Shown: positions 8,343-17,537 of the stretch, one piece after another
How positions within the stretch are numbered: position 1 is the first letter of the stretch
Layout of the letters: each line of letters opens with the position of its first letter
Assembly: GCA_947259415.1 (NCBI GenBank)
Contig: CAMYMI010000002.1
Span: 186,001-250,000 of the forward strand
Reading direction: 5' to 3'
Length of the DNA stretch: 64,000 bases
DNA from: an uncultured Ectothiorhodospiraceae bacterium
GTDB lineage: Bacteria; Pseudomonadota; Gammaproteobacteria; UBA9214
Translations under genes and position numbers: made by a program
The notes under the pieces: model-generated
Seen by the model: only the letters and a program-made list of their open reading frames with translations
The model's database searches: none
Told to the model about the DNA's origin: nothing

Positions 8343-9104
8343 ATGCGATTCGCATCCTTGGGCAGCGGTAGCCGGGGCAATGCCACCCTGGTCGAAACTG
8401 CATCAACCCTGGTGATGGTCGATTGCGGGTTTTCCTGCAGGGAGACGGAGCGTCGCATGGCCCGGCTTGGCCGCAGCCCGGAACAGCTGTCCGCACTCCT
8501 GGTGACCCATGAGCATGGCGATCATATTCGGGGTATATCCGTGCTGGCACGCAAGTACGGTGTCCCCGTCTGGTCGACCAGTGGCACCGGCATCATGCTG
8601 CAGGATGAGGCGCTGCCCGAGCTGCACCGGTTAGATGCGCACGCGGGCATGGAAATCGGTGATCTTGAAATCCACCCCTGCATCGTTCCCCACGACGCCC
8701 GCGAGCCCTGCCAGTATGTGTTTTACGATGGCCGCAGGCGCCTTGGTGTGCTGACGGACACCGGCAGGATCACGGCGCATATCTGCGAGGCCCTGGATCG
8801 CTGCGATGCCCTGGTGTTGGAATGCAATCACGACCCATTGATGCTGGCGCAGGGCCCGTATTCCAGTAGCCTCAAGGCTCGGGTCGGTGGTCCGCTTGGG
8901 CATCTCAGCAACGCGCAGGCCGCTGATCTGCTGACGCGGATAGACGCCACGCGCCTGCAGCACATCGTGGCGGCCCACCTCAGCGAAAAGAATAACCGCC
9001 CGGAGCTGGCGCGCGATGCACTCGCCACTGCCCTGGACTGCGAGCCGGACTGGATCGCGATTGCCGGGCAGGAGACGGGGCTGGGCTGGCGCACCCTTGC
9101 CTGA
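8343..9104 (+). CDS. MBL-fold metallo-hydrolase (YycJ/WalJ-like)
   Basis: 253 residues. The metallo-beta-lactamase metal motif is THEHGDHIRG near residue 60; further ligands are consistent with PHDA near 118 and LTDTGRI near 137, and AAHLSEKNNRP near 210 is the late motif of the YycJ subgroup. The start MRFASLGSGSRGNATLV is the typical first strand. These cytoplasmic hydrolases include a 5'-3' nuclease linked to mismatch repair in Gram-positives; the role here is unknown. It follows bamC by 12 bp and precedes purL by 66 bp. Confidence 0.88.
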   Translation: MRFASLGSGSRGNATLVETASTLVMVDCGFSCRETERRMARLGRSPEQLSALLVTHEHGDHIRGISVLARKYGVPVWSTSGTGIMLQDEALPELHRLDAHAGMEIGDLEIHPCIVPHDAREPCQYVFYDGRRRLGVLTDTGRITAHICEALDRCDALVLECNHDPLMLAQGPYSSSLKARVGGPLGHLSNAQAADLLTRIDATRLQHIVAAHLSEKNNRPELARDALATALDCEPDWIAIAGQETGLGWRTLA

Positions 9105-9170
9105 CTTTTTCACACCCGGTTGTTCCAGTATGATTGCCGGCTTTCAAACCCCGGCAATAACGGATACCTG

Positions 9171-12100
9171 ATGCTACATCTGCGCGGCAGCCCGGCACTG
9201 TCAGAGTTTCGCAAACACAAGCTGCTCGGGCAGCTGCGCGAGTGCGTACCGGGCGTGATCCGGATCAGCGCCGACTATCTGCATGTCGTGGAGCTTGAGG
9301 AGCGTCTGGGTGCCGGGCAACAGGAGATCCTCGAGAAACTGCTGAGTTACGGTGCCTCACAGCAGACCGTGGAGGTTTCCGGCAGCTCCCTGGTCGTGGT
9401 TCCGCGGCCCGGCACGATTTCCCCCTGGTCCAGCAAGGCCACCGACATCGTGCACAACTGCGGATTGCTCAACGTAATCCGCGTGGAACGCGGTATCGTC
9501 TATACCCTGGAATTACAGCACGGTGCCGCGCTGACCGATGCTGACTACGTAGCCATCATGCCGCTGCTTCATGACCGCATGACCGAAGCGGTGCTGTTCG
9601 ATATCAATGACACCGATGGCCTGTTCCGGCACGCTGAGCCGGCCCCGTTCGAAACAATCAATGTGCTGGGCGGTGGCCGTGTCGCGCTGGAGGCGGCCAA
9701 CGTCGACCTGGGGCTGGCGCTGTCTGCCGATGAAATCGATTACCTGGCGGAGAACTTCGCCACGCTGGAGCGCAACCCGGTCGACATCGAACTGATGATG
9801 TTCGCCCAGGCCAATTCCGAGCATTGCCGTCACAAGATATTCAATGCCAGCTGGATCATCGACGCGAAACCGAAGGACAATAGTCTGTTCAACATGATCC
9901 GGGAATCCTACCGGGCCAGCCCGGACGGCATCCTGTCCGCCTACAGTGACAATGCCGCTGTCACTGAGGGTTTCACGGTACAGCGTTTCTTCCCCGATCC
10001 GGGATCGTACGAATACCTGCCGCATACCGAGGCCGGGCATCTGGTGATGAAAGTGGAGACGCACAATCATCCGACCGCGATCTCCCCGTTTCCGGGCGCG
10101 GCCACCGGCTCCGGAGGCGAGATCCGTGACGAGGGGGCCACCGGGCGTGGTGCCAAGCCCAAGGCCGGCCTGTGCGGGTTCTCGGTCTCGAACCTGCGCA
10201 TCCCGGGCGCTGAACAGCCCTGGGAGACCGACCACGGGCGGCCGCCACGAATCGTGTCAGCGCTGGACATCATGATGGAGGGCCCGCTGGGGGCGGCCGC
10301 ATTCAATAACGAATTCGGCCGGCCGAACCTGTGCGGCTATTTCCGCACCTTCGAAGAGTACGTTCCGGGCCCGCAGGGCAGCGAGCTGCGTGGATATCAC
10401 AAGCCGATCATGCTGGCCGGTGGTTGCGGCATGATCCGTGAGGAACATGTCAACAAGGGCAGCATCCCGGTGGGGACGCCGATCGTGGTGCTCGGCGGAC
10501 CGGCGATGCTGATCGGCCTGGGGGGCGGGGCAGCCTCGTCCATGGCGAGTGGCGCCAGTGCGGAAGACCTCGACTTTGCCTCGGTGCAGCGTGGTAATCC
10601 GGAAATGGAGCGGCGTGCCCAGGAGGTCATCGACTCGTGCTGGATGCTGGGCACCGACAGCCCGATCCTGTCGATACACGATGTCGGTGCCGGGGGCCTG
10701 TCCAATGCCGTACCGGAGCTGATCAACGACAGTGGTCGCGGCGGCCGTTTTGAATTACGTGCCATTCCCAACGACGATCCGGGTATGTCGCCGATGCAGG
10801 TATGGTGCAACGAATCGCAGGAACGCTACGTGCTGGCGATCGATGCTGAGCGTGTCGCGGAGTTCCAGGCCCTGTGCGAGCGTGAACGCTGCCCCTATGC
10901 CCTGCTGGGCGAGGCGACCGAGGAAAACCAACTGGTCCTCGGCGACGGTTATTTCGACAACACCCCAATCGACCTGCCCATGGGGCTACTGCTGGGCAAG
11001 CCGCCGAAGATGCTGCGTGAGGTCAGGCACCAGTCTTTCGAGAAACCGGAATTCAGCACCGCGGGGCTTGACCTGGCGGAGGCCGCCTACCGGGTGCTGC
11101 GTCTGCCGAGCGTAGCCAGCAAGACCTTCCTGATCACCATCGGTGACCGTTCGGTGACCGGCATGGTAACCAGGGACCAGATGGTCGGGCCCTGGCAGGT
11201 GCCGGTGGCCGATGTGGCAGTGACCGTGTCGGACTATGAGGGCTATACCGGTGAGGCCATGGCCATGGGCGAGCGCACCCCGGTGGCGCTGGTAGACGGT
11301 CCTGCCTCGGGCCGCATGGCAGTGGGGGAGGCTATCACCAATATCGCCGCCAGCCATATCGGGGACCTCGGCAAGGTGTGCCTGTCCGCGAACTGGATGG
11401 CGGCAGCAGGGCATCCCGGCGAGGATGCCTTGCTGTATGACACCGTCAAGGCGGTCGGTCAGAACCTGTGCCCGGCGCTGGGTATAGCCATCCCGGTGGG
11501 CAAGGATTCGCTGTCGATGAAGAGCGTCTGGAACGAGGCCGGTGAACAGCGCGCAGTGACCTCACCCCTGTCGCTGATCATCTCCGCATTTGCGCCGGTG
11601 CTGGACGTGCGCCGTACACTCACGCCGCAGCTGCGCACGGACCAGGGGGATACCGATCTGGTCCTGGTGGATCTGGGCAAGGGTGCGAACCGGCTGGCCG
11701 GTTCGGCGCTGGCGCAGGTTTACAAACAGGTCGGACACCATACCCCCGACCTGGATGATCCGCAGGCCCTGAAGGCCTTCTTTGCCGTCATCCAGGAGAT
11801 GAATGTTGCCGGCCTGCTGCTGGCCTACCATGACCGGTCCGACGGTGGCCTGTTCGCCTGTCTGTGTGAAATGGCCTTCGCCGGGGCCTGCGGGGTATCC
11901 GTTCAGCTGGATGAACTGGCCGATGACCCGGTTGCCGCCCTGTTTTCCGAGGAACTGGGTGCCGTCATCCAGGTGCGCCATACCGATACAGATGCCATTA
12001 TCGAGGCACTGCATGAGGCCGGCCTGGGTCAGTACAGTCACGTGATCGGTACCCTGAATGATTCCAACCAGGTCATGTTTACCCACGACAGGCTGTCGGT

Positions 12101-13070
12101 ATTCAGCGATACACGCGTCAATCTGCAGCGCACCTGGTCGGAGACCACCTACCGGATGCAGTCCCTGCGTGATAATTCCGAGTGTGCGCTGGAGGAGTTC
12201 GATGGCCTGCTGGACACGCAGGATCTGGGTATCCAGTGTCGTACCACCTTCGATATCGATGAGGATGTCGCTGCCCCTTATATAGCCCATGGGCTACGGC
12301 CGCAGATTGCAATCCTGAGGGAGCAGGGCATCAATGGCCAGGTCGAGATGGGGGCTGCCTTTCACCGGGCCGGTTTCAAGGCGATCGATGTGCACATGAG
12401 TGACCTGATGACAGGGCGCTTCAGCCTGGAGGAATTCACGGGTTTGGTGGCCTGCGGCGGATTTTCCTACGGTGATGTGCTGGGTGCCGGGCAGGGCTGG
12501 GCCAAGTCGGTGTTGTTCAATCCGCGCCTGAATGACATGTTTGCCGCCTATTTCGAACGTGCGGACAGCTTTGCACTGGGTGTCTGTAATGGCTGTCAGA
12601 TGCTGTCGGGCCTGAAGGCGCTGATCCCCGGGGCGGAGGCGTGGCCACGCTTCGTGCGCAACCGCTCGGAACAGTTCGAGGCGCGTTTTTCGCAGCTTGA
12701 GATCCTCGACTCAGCATCGCTGTTTCTTGCCGACATGACGGGCTCGGTGCTGCCGATTGCCGTAGCACACGGGGAGGGGCGTGCGGAATTCGCGGACCCG
12801 GCAGATGCACAACAGGTCCTCGATGCCGGACTGGTGGCGGCCCGCTATGTGGACGGTCACGGGCAGGTAACGGAACGCTATCCGGCCAACCCCAATGGCT
12901 CCCCGCTGGGCATCACCGGCCTGACGACGACGGATGGCCGGGTGACGATCATGATGCCACATCCAGAACGTGTGTTCCGCACCGTACAGAACTCCTGGCA
13001 CCCCGATGACTGGGGCGAGGATGCGCCCTGGATACGCATGTTCCGAAATGCGCGCGCGTGGGTGGGCTGA
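9171..13070 (+). CDS. purL: phosphoribosylformylglycinamidine synthase, large single-chain form
   Basis: 1299 residues from the ATG at 9171 (the frame is open from 9120, but [14 protein letters not shown] is the usual N-terminus). It contains the PurS-like N-terminal domain (1-140), linker (about 170-220, with the conserved [15 protein letters not shown]), two AIRS-like synthetase halves and the C-terminal glutaminase domain with nucleophile Cys in [13 protein letters not shown] and a His/Glu pair near PHPERVF. It makes FGAM from FGAR, glutamine and ATP in purine synthesis. The length matches the one-chain proteobacterial enzyme. It is the last gene of the dapA run. Confidence 0.98.
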   Translation: MLHLRGSPALSEFRKHKLLGQLRECVPGVIRISADYLHVVELEERLGAGQQEILEKLLSYGASQQTVEVSGSSLVVVPRPGTISPWSSKATDIVHNCGLLNVIRVERGIVYTLELQHGAALTDADYVAIMPLLHDRMTEAVLFDINDTDGLFRHAEPAPFETINVLGGGRVALEAANVDLGLALSADEIDYLAENFATLERNPVDIELMMFAQANSEHCRHKIFNASWIIDAKPKDNSLFNMIRESYRASPDGILSAYSDNAAVTEGFTVQRFFPDPGSYEYLPHTEAGHLVMKVETHNHPTAISPFPGAATGSGGEIRDEGATGRGAKPKAGLCGFSVSNLRIPGAEQPWETDHGRPPRIVSALDIMMEGPLGAAAFNNEFGRPNLCGYFRTFEEYVPGPQGSELRGYHKPIMLAGGCGMIREEHVNKGSIPVGTPIVVLGGPAMLIGLGGGAASSMASGASAEDLDFASVQRGNPEMERRAQEVIDSCWMLGTDSPILSIHDVGAGGLSNAVPELINDSGRGGRFELRAIPNDDPGMSPMQVWCNESQERYVLAIDAERVAEFQALCERERCPYALLGEATEENQLVLGDGYFDNTPIDLPMGLLLGKPPKMLREVRHQSFEKPEFSTAGLDLAEAAYRVLRLPSVASKTFLITIGDRSVTGMVTRDQMVGPWQVPVADVAVTVSDYEGYTGEAMAMGERTPVALVDGPASGRMAVGEAITNIAASHIGDLGKVCLSANWMAAAGHPGEDALLYDTVKAVGQNLCPALGIAIPVGKDSLSMKSVWNEAGEQRAVTSPLSLIISAFAPVLDVRRTLTPQLRTDQGDTDLVLVDLGKGANRLAGSALAQVYKQVGHHTPDLDDPQALKAFFAVIQEMNVAGLLLAYHDRSDGGLFACLCEMAFAGACGVSVQLDELADDPVAALFSEELGAVIQVRHTDTDAIIEALHEAGLGQYSHVIGTLNDSNQVMFTHDRLSVFSDTRVNLQRTWSETTYRMQSLRDNSECALEEFDGLLDTQDLGIQCRTTFDIDEDVAAPYIAHGLRPQIAILREQGINGQVEMGAAFHRAGFKAIDVHMSDLMTGRFSLEEFTGLVACGGFSYGDVLGAGQGWAKSVLFNPRLNDMFAAYFERADSFALGVCNGCQMLSGLKALIPGAEAWPRFVRNRSEQFEARFSQLEILDSASLFLADMTGSVLPIAVAHGEGRAEFADPADAQQVLDAGLVAARYVDGHGQVTERYPANPNGSPLGITGLTTTDGRVTIMMPHPERVFRTVQNSWHPDDWGEDAPWIRMFRNARAWVG

Positions 13071-13118
13071 GAATTATCGTGCCAGGCTCGGGTTGCAGAT
13101 TGCGTCTCGGCGTGCGTG

Positions 13119-13451
13119 CTACATGTAGGCCTTGGCTTCTTCGCCGGGATTGGGCAGGCCGGCCACCCGCCAGGCTTTCTTGACATCTTCACCGAACAGA
13201 TTGGTCACGCAGTGGGGGTCCTGGTGCGTGACCCTGCAGACGTGGCGCATCACCGGGATAGTGTGGTTCTTGAGGAAATGCTCGCGCAGGTAATCAATGA
13301 CGCGCCAGTGATTTGCTGTCAGTTTACCTATGCCGTCAGTCCTGGCAATGAACTGGGCCATATCTTCGTTCCACAGGTCAGGATCGATAATGAAACCGTC
13401 GGCGTCGAACCGGCTTTGCTGTGACAGTGGTTCTTGAATCCCGTAGGCCAT
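13119..13451 (-). CDS. DsrC/TusE-family protein lacking both C-terminal redox cysteines
   Basis: 110 residues from the ATG at 13451 (an upstream ATG at 13514 would add a Pro-rich tail unlike the family). The fold is recognisable: DADGFIIDPDLW at the N-terminus, then LTANHWRVIDYLREHF and the end AWRVAGLPNP. In DsrC the last segment reads ACxxAGLPKPxxC; here the first Cys is Trp and the penultimate Cys is absent, the chain running on to EEAKAYM. It therefore cannot act as DsrC or TusE do in sulfur relay. Cysteine-free family members have been grouped as putative regulators (RspA-type). Two other Cys occur in an internal loop (VCRVTHQDPHC). It is divergent from the ferritin-like gene at 13705. 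Confidence 0.82.
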   Translation of the reverse strand: MAYGIQEPLSQQSRFDADGFIIDPDLWNEDMAQFIARTDGIGKLTANHWRVIDYLREHFLKNHTIPVMRHVCRVTHQDPHCVTNLFGEDVKKAWRVAGLPNPGEEAKAYM

Positions 13452-13541
13452 GTCAACTCTCCCGGGTGTGGCATCTGCCGGTGTCCGTGGGGGATGGGGC
13501 TTATTTGTGAACACATAATCCTGACAGGCACGCTCGTCAAG

Positions 13542-13570
13542 TTGACAGTAAATCTTGAAATGTACTATAT
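13542..13570 (+). promoter_or_regulatory. candidate promoter of the encapsulated-ferritin-like gene
   Basis: A perfect TTGACA -35 (13542-13547) is followed 15 to 17 bp later by TACTAT/CTATAT (13563-13570). The region is strongly AT-rich compared with its surroundings. The left arm of the inverted repeat at 13560-13604 overlaps the -10. Confidence 0.5.
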
Positions 13571-13604
13571 CTTATTGAAATTAATCACCATTATAATAGT
13601 ACAT
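13560..13604. promoter_or_regulatory. 9-bp inverted repeat, candidate shared operator
   Basis: ATGTACTAT (13560-13568) and ATAGTACAT (13596-13604) are perfect reverse complements, 27 bp apart, in the 253-bp divergent region between the DsrC-like and ferritin-like genes. The centre-to-centre distance is 36 bp. The matching regulator is not identified. Confidence 0.5.
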
Positions 13605-13704
13605 AACCCGACATGATGTGCTTGTTTTTATAAATGCGAATGACTGGGTTAGAGTGCCTGCTCGTTTGGAGCGGGCCACGCCCGGCAACCAGAAGGAGAG
13701 CACT

Positions 13705-13992
13705 ATGGCGAATGAGGGCTTTCACGAACCCGTGGACGAACTTGCCGATGAGACGCGGGACATGCACCGCGCCATCACCTCGCTGATGGAGGAACTTGAA
13801 GCCGTGGACTGGTACAACCAGCGCGTGAATGCGTGCACGGACACGGACCTGAAGGCGATTCTCGCGCACAACCGGGATGAAGAAAAAGAGCACGCCGCCA
13901 TGGTGCTGGAGTGGATCCGGCGTCGTGACCCGGCATTTGATAAGGAGTTGAAGGACTATCTGTTCACTGACAAGCCGATTGCACACACCTAG
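13705..13992 (+). CDS. encapsulated-ferritin-family (EncFtn) ferroxidase-like protein without a cargo-loading tail
   Basis: 95 residues; AAGGAG (13693-13698) is well placed before the ATG. The sequence closely follows the encapsulated ferritin of Rhodospirillum rubrum as I recall it: MEELEAVDWYNQRVNA, then ILAHNRDEEKEHAAMVLEW and YLFT near the end. The ferroxidase ligands map to Glu30, Glu60 and His63. EncFtn forms decamers in which the iron site lies at a subunit interface, and normally carries a C-terminal peptide that loads it into an encapsulin shell. Here the chain stops just after YLFTDKPIAHT, so the loading peptide is missing, and no encapsulin gene is in the window. A free cytoplasmic ferroxidase or an orphan cargo are both possible. 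Confidence 0.87.
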   Translation: MANEGFHEPVDELADETRDMHRAITSLMEELEAVDWYNQRVNACTDTDLKAILAHNRDEEKEHAAMVLEWIRRRDPAFDKELKDYLFTDKPIAHT

Positions 13993-14073
13993 TTCGTTCC
14001 AGGCGGGCCCTGCACTCCGGCCGATGTGCCGTCATCTCCCGTCGCTGCAATTGAGCCGGATCCTGTTATTTAC

Positions 14074-15510
14074 ATGAAATTCTTCCGTCCGAAGTCCATC
14101 CTGCGGCTGATCCTGATCGGCTTCGCCCTGGTCGCTTTGCCGCTGATTATCGCCCTGGTGGTTGCCACGGTAGCGGTGGATCGCCTGGTGACCGAGAGCC
14201 AGCATGCTCTTTTCCAGAGTGTGCAGGTCACTCAGGACACCCAGATCCTGCTGGAATCGCTCACGGCCATGGAGCGCAATGTGCGTCAGTACCAGGTGCT
14301 GGGCGATACCTTGCTGCTGAACGTTTACAAGGAAAACCGCGCCCGCTTCGTCGATACGGCAAGTTCGCTGAAGGCGCTGGATCTGGCCGGCAACCAGCGC
14401 AACCTGCTCCAGCAGCTGTTCACTGCGGAACGAGAAGTCCATGTGGTTCTCGATTCACTGCCGCATGACGATCCTGACGCCATCGCGGCCGCGCAGAAAT
14501 ACACCGCGCTGGTAGAGACCGCAAATCAGATTCTGGATGATAACCAGGCCCTGATAAACCGGGGACTGGAGCAGATGCAGAGCGGGGCGCAGGAATTACA
14601 GCATACCCTGATCATGGAGGCTGTCGCCCTGATCCCGATTGCGATATTACTCATGGTCATATTTACCGTATTGATTACCCGGCCCATTAATCAGATCGAC
14701 CGGGCGATACGCCGGCTTGGTGACGGGACACTGAGGTACCCGGTGGTCATCACCGGGCCGCGCGACCTGGAACAGCTCGGGGAGCGCCTCAACTGGCTGC
14801 AGGACCGCATGCAGGAACTGGAGCAGGAAAAAACAAAGTTTCTGCAACACATCTCCCATGAGCTGAAGACCCCGCTGACAACCATCCGGGAGGGGGCGGA
14901 ACTGATGGATGAACAGATCGTCGGCAGCCTGAACAGCCAGCAACGCGAAATTGCCCACATCCTGCATGAGAACAGTATCCAGCTGCAGAAACTGATCGAG
15001 GACCTGCTGGATTTCAGTATCCTGCATTCACACAAATCCAGGACCCTGCGCGCCAGGGTGGAGCTTGATGCTGTGATCAGGGATGTCCTGGAGGTCCACA
15101 AGGTCGCAATCCTGTCGCGCCAGCTGGAGTTGTCGAAGTCGCTCGAGGCAGTCAGCCTGGTGGGTGACCGGGTGAAGCTGCGTACCCTGGTTGACAACCT
15201 TGTTTCCAACGCGATCAAGTATTCGCCGGTTGGCAGCCGCCTGTCGGTTTCCCTGTCGACTCGCGACAACCAGGCGTTCATCGAGGTGGCCGACTCCGGT
15301 CCGGGTATACCCATGGCCGAACGCGAGCGTGTGTTCGAGGCCTTTTTCCAGGGCAAACCGGCTGACCGCGGGCATATCCGCGGCTCCGGCCTGGGATTGT
15401 CCATAGCCAGGGAACATGCCCAGGCACATGGTGGCGATATCACCGTGGTAGAATGCGCGGGTGCCGGTGCATGCCTGCGTGTCGTGTTGCCGCTGGAGCA
15501 AGTCACTTGA
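14074..15510 (+). CDS. glrK: two-component sensor histidine kinase GlrK/QseE-like
   Basis: 478 residues from the ATG at 14074. Transmembrane segments lie near residues 10-34 and 178-203, with a helical periplasmic domain between. HAMP follows (about 204-256), then HisKA with the phospho-acceptor in FLQHISHELKTPLTTIREG, and a HATPase domain with the N box (LVDNLVSNAIKYSP), G1 (DSGPGIP) and G2 (GSGLGLSIA). It is followed by a qseG-like lipoprotein and a sigma-54 response regulator, the glrK-qseG-glrR order of enterobacteria, which supports the name. In E. coli the pair controls the small RNA glmY; no such gene is seen here. Confidence 0.9.
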   Translation: MKFFRPKSILRLILIGFALVALPLIIALVVATVAVDRLVTESQHALFQSVQVTQDTQILLESLTAMERNVRQYQVLGDTLLLNVYKENRARFVDTASSLKALDLAGNQRNLLQQLFTAEREVHVVLDSLPHDDPDAIAAAQKYTALVETANQILDDNQALINRGLEQMQSGAQELQHTLIMEAVALIPIAILLMVIFTVLITRPINQIDRAIRRLGDGTLRYPVVITGPRDLEQLGERLNWLQDRMQELEQEKTKFLQHISHELKTPLTTIREGAELMDEQIVGSLNSQQREIAHILHENSIQLQKLIEDLLDFSILHSHKSRTLRARVELDAVIRDVLEVHKVAILSRQLELSKSLEAVSLVGDRVKLRTLVDNLVSNAIKYSPVGSRLSVSLSTRDNQAFIEVADSGPGIPMAERERVFEAFFQGKPADRGHIRGSGLGLSIAREHAQAHGGDITVVECAGAGACLRVVLPLEQVT

Positions 15511-15512
15511 AT

Positions 15513-16034
15513 ATGAAGAGATTATCCGGGTTGCTCTGTGTCCTGGTGCTGCTTGGCGGCTGCAGCCAGATGCAGCCCTACACCAACCGGGTACTGCCAC
15601 CGGTTTTCGAAGGTGGACAGGGTACCAACGACTGGTTGGGGGACCTGCACAATACCCGCGGCCTGACCAAGAGTGAACTGCAGGATGTCCTGGAAACCTG
15701 GGATGAGGCGTTTCGTGATAACCCCGATACCAATAATCGCCTGAGATTGGCGCTGTTGCTTACTGCCGGTGACAAAGCGGTGCGTGATCGCGGGCGCGCG
15801 CGGAAACTACTGGACGGGATCAACTCGGCTGCACTTGGCCCGGGCGAGCAGGAACTGGTCACGATCCTTCAGAATTTCCTGGCCAAGCACGAAGAGGACA
15901 GGGGTGAAATCAACGTGCTGTCGAAACAGGTCAGGGAACAGGCCCAGCGCATCGAGGAACTCGAACAGCAGCAGCGGGACCTGACGACGATTGAACAGAG
16001 CATCCAGCAACGTGAAAAATCTGCCGGAGAATGA
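15513..16034 (+). CDS. qseG: QseG-like outer-membrane lipoprotein
   Basis: 173 residues from the ATG at 15513, immediately after the kinase stop. It has a short signal peptide ending in the lipobox LLGGC, a helical middle part and a coiled-coil-like C-terminus (from about residue 130) rich in Glu, Gln and Arg. Sequence conservation with E. coli QseG is low; the name rests on lipoprotein type, length and position between the kinase and its regulator. In enterobacteria QseG interacts with the kinase periplasmic domain. Confidence 0.72.
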   Translation: MKRLSGLLCVLVLLGGCSQMQPYTNRVLPPVFEGGQGTNDWLGDLHNTRGLTKSELQDVLETWDEAFRDNPDTNNRLRLALLLTAGDKAVRDRGRARKLLDGINSAALGPGEQELVTILQNFLAKHEEDRGEINVLSKQVREQAQRIEELEQQQRDLTTIEQSIQQREKSAGE

Positions 16035-16037
16035 ATT

Positions 16038-17405
16038 ATGGTGACGGATAAATACCGGGTAATGCTGGTCGATGATGATCGCAGCCTGTTACGCCTCTTG
16101 TCCATGCGCTTGACAGCGGCCGGTTATGAGGTCAAGGCAGTTGAGAATGGCGAACAGGCGCTGGCGGAACTGCCCCTGTTTCATCCCCATTTGATCATAA
16201 CCGATCTGCAGATGGGCGGGATGGATGGCATGACCCTGTTTAACAAGGTGCACACCAGAAATCCCTCGCTACCGGTGCTGATCCTGACGGCGCACGGCAC
16301 CATCCCGGATGCCGTCGAGGCCACCAGCCGTGGGGTGTTCAGTTATCTGACCAAGCCATTTGACAGCAAGATCCTGCTGGAGCAGGTGGCGCGTGCCCTT
16401 AAGATCAGCGGTGATGTGCCTGGTGCCGGGGAACAGGACAGCCTGTCTACCGAGTGGCGCGATGAGATTGTAACGCGCAGTCCGTTAATGGAAAGCCTGT
16501 TAACCCAGGCACGCCTGGTTGCCGACAGCGACACCAGTGTAATGATTCACGGGCAGAGCGGTACCGGCAAGGAATTGTTGGCGCGCGCCATCCACAATGC
16601 GAGTCCCCGGGCAAAGGGGGCATTTGTCGCGCTGAACTGCAGCGCCATACCGGAATCCTTGCTCGAGTCCGAACTGTTTGGTCATGTCAAGGGGGCCTTT
16701 ACCGGCGCTACCCGTGACCATCCCGGCATGTTCCGTGCAGCCAATGGCGGTACCCTGTTTCTGGATGAGATCGGTGACATGCCGCTCGGCTTCCAGGTCA
16801 AGCTGCTGCGTGCCATCCAGGAACGCACCATCCGGCCTGTGGGTTCCACCCAGTCGATTCCGGTTGATGTGCGCATCATCTCGGCAACCCACCAGGACCT
16901 GGACCTGGCCCGCCAGGAAAACAGGTTCAGGGAGGATCTGTTTTACCGTCTGAACGTGGTCACCCTTGAACTACCGGCACTGATGGAGCGGCGCGAGGAT
17001 ATTCCCATGTTATGCAGCCATTTTCTGCATCAATTTCCGGACGCCGAAAAAAAAGGTATTACCGGCTTTTCGCCAGAGGCCATGGAGGCCATGCTGTCTG
17101 CCACCTGGCCCGGTAACGTCAGACAGCTTTACAATGTCGTTGAGCAGGCGGTGGCACTGTCAACCACGCCGCTGATCCCAGTGAGCCTGGTGCAGCGCGC
17201 CTTGCGCGAGGAGTCCAGCGAGATCCCCGCCTTCGCCGAGGCACGCAACCAGTTCGAGCGTGAATACCTGACCCAGGTTCTGCAGATCACCAACGGTAAT
17301 GTGACCCGCGCGGCACGCATCGCCAAACGCAACCGCACAGAGTTCTACAAGCTGCTGCACAAACACCATCTGAACCCGTCACAGTTCAAGTCGGCACACC
17401 CCTGA
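16038..17405 (+). CDS. glrR: sigma-54-dependent response regulator GlrR/QseF-like
   Basis: 455 residues. The receiver domain (1-125) has the acidic pair VDDD, phospho-acceptor Asp56 in IITDLQMGG and Lys in LTKPFD. The AAA+ domain (about 145-380) shows Walker A GQSGTGKE, the sigma-54 contact loop GAFTGA, Walker B TLFLDEIGD and the ATWPGNVRQL segment. The C-terminal Fis-type HTH contains NGNVTRAARIAKRNRTEFYKLL. It should activate RNA polymerase carrying sigma-54 when phosphorylated by the kinase encoded two genes upstream. Spacing to qseG is 3 bp. Confidence 0.93.
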   Translation: MVTDKYRVMLVDDDRSLLRLLSMRLTAAGYEVKAVENGEQALAELPLFHPHLIITDLQMGGMDGMTLFNKVHTRNPSLPVLILTAHGTIPDAVEATSRGVFSYLTKPFDSKILLEQVARALKISGDVPGAGEQDSLSTEWRDEIVTRSPLMESLLTQARLVADSDTSVMIHGQSGTGKELLARAIHNASPRAKGAFVALNCSAIPESLLESELFGHVKGAFTGATRDHPGMFRAANGGTLFLDEIGDMPLGFQVKLLRAIQERTIRPVGSTQSIPVDVRIISATHQDLDLARQENRFREDLFYRLNVVTLELPALMERREDIPMLCSHFLHQFPDAEKKGITGFSPEAMEAMLSATWPGNVRQLYNVVEQAVALSTTPLIPVSLVQRALREESSEIPAFAEARNQFEREYLTQVLQITNGNVTRAARIAKRNRTEFYKLLHKHHLNPSQFKSAHP

Positions 17406-17537
17406 GAGGACTGCAGCCCGCTGGTAACGCCTGCAGTGGTGACCTAAATCACGCGGGTCCCGCTTCCGGTTAATCTGCGGGTATCTCTGTTACCGAAGGC
17501 CGTGAAATCGACCGTGAGGGTACGGACGGCGAGCTGG

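Noticed and set aside
14074-17405. sigma-54 promoter or glmY-like small RNA near glrK-glrR
   Set aside because: I find no GG-N10-GC promoter pattern and no recognisable small RNA around these genes.
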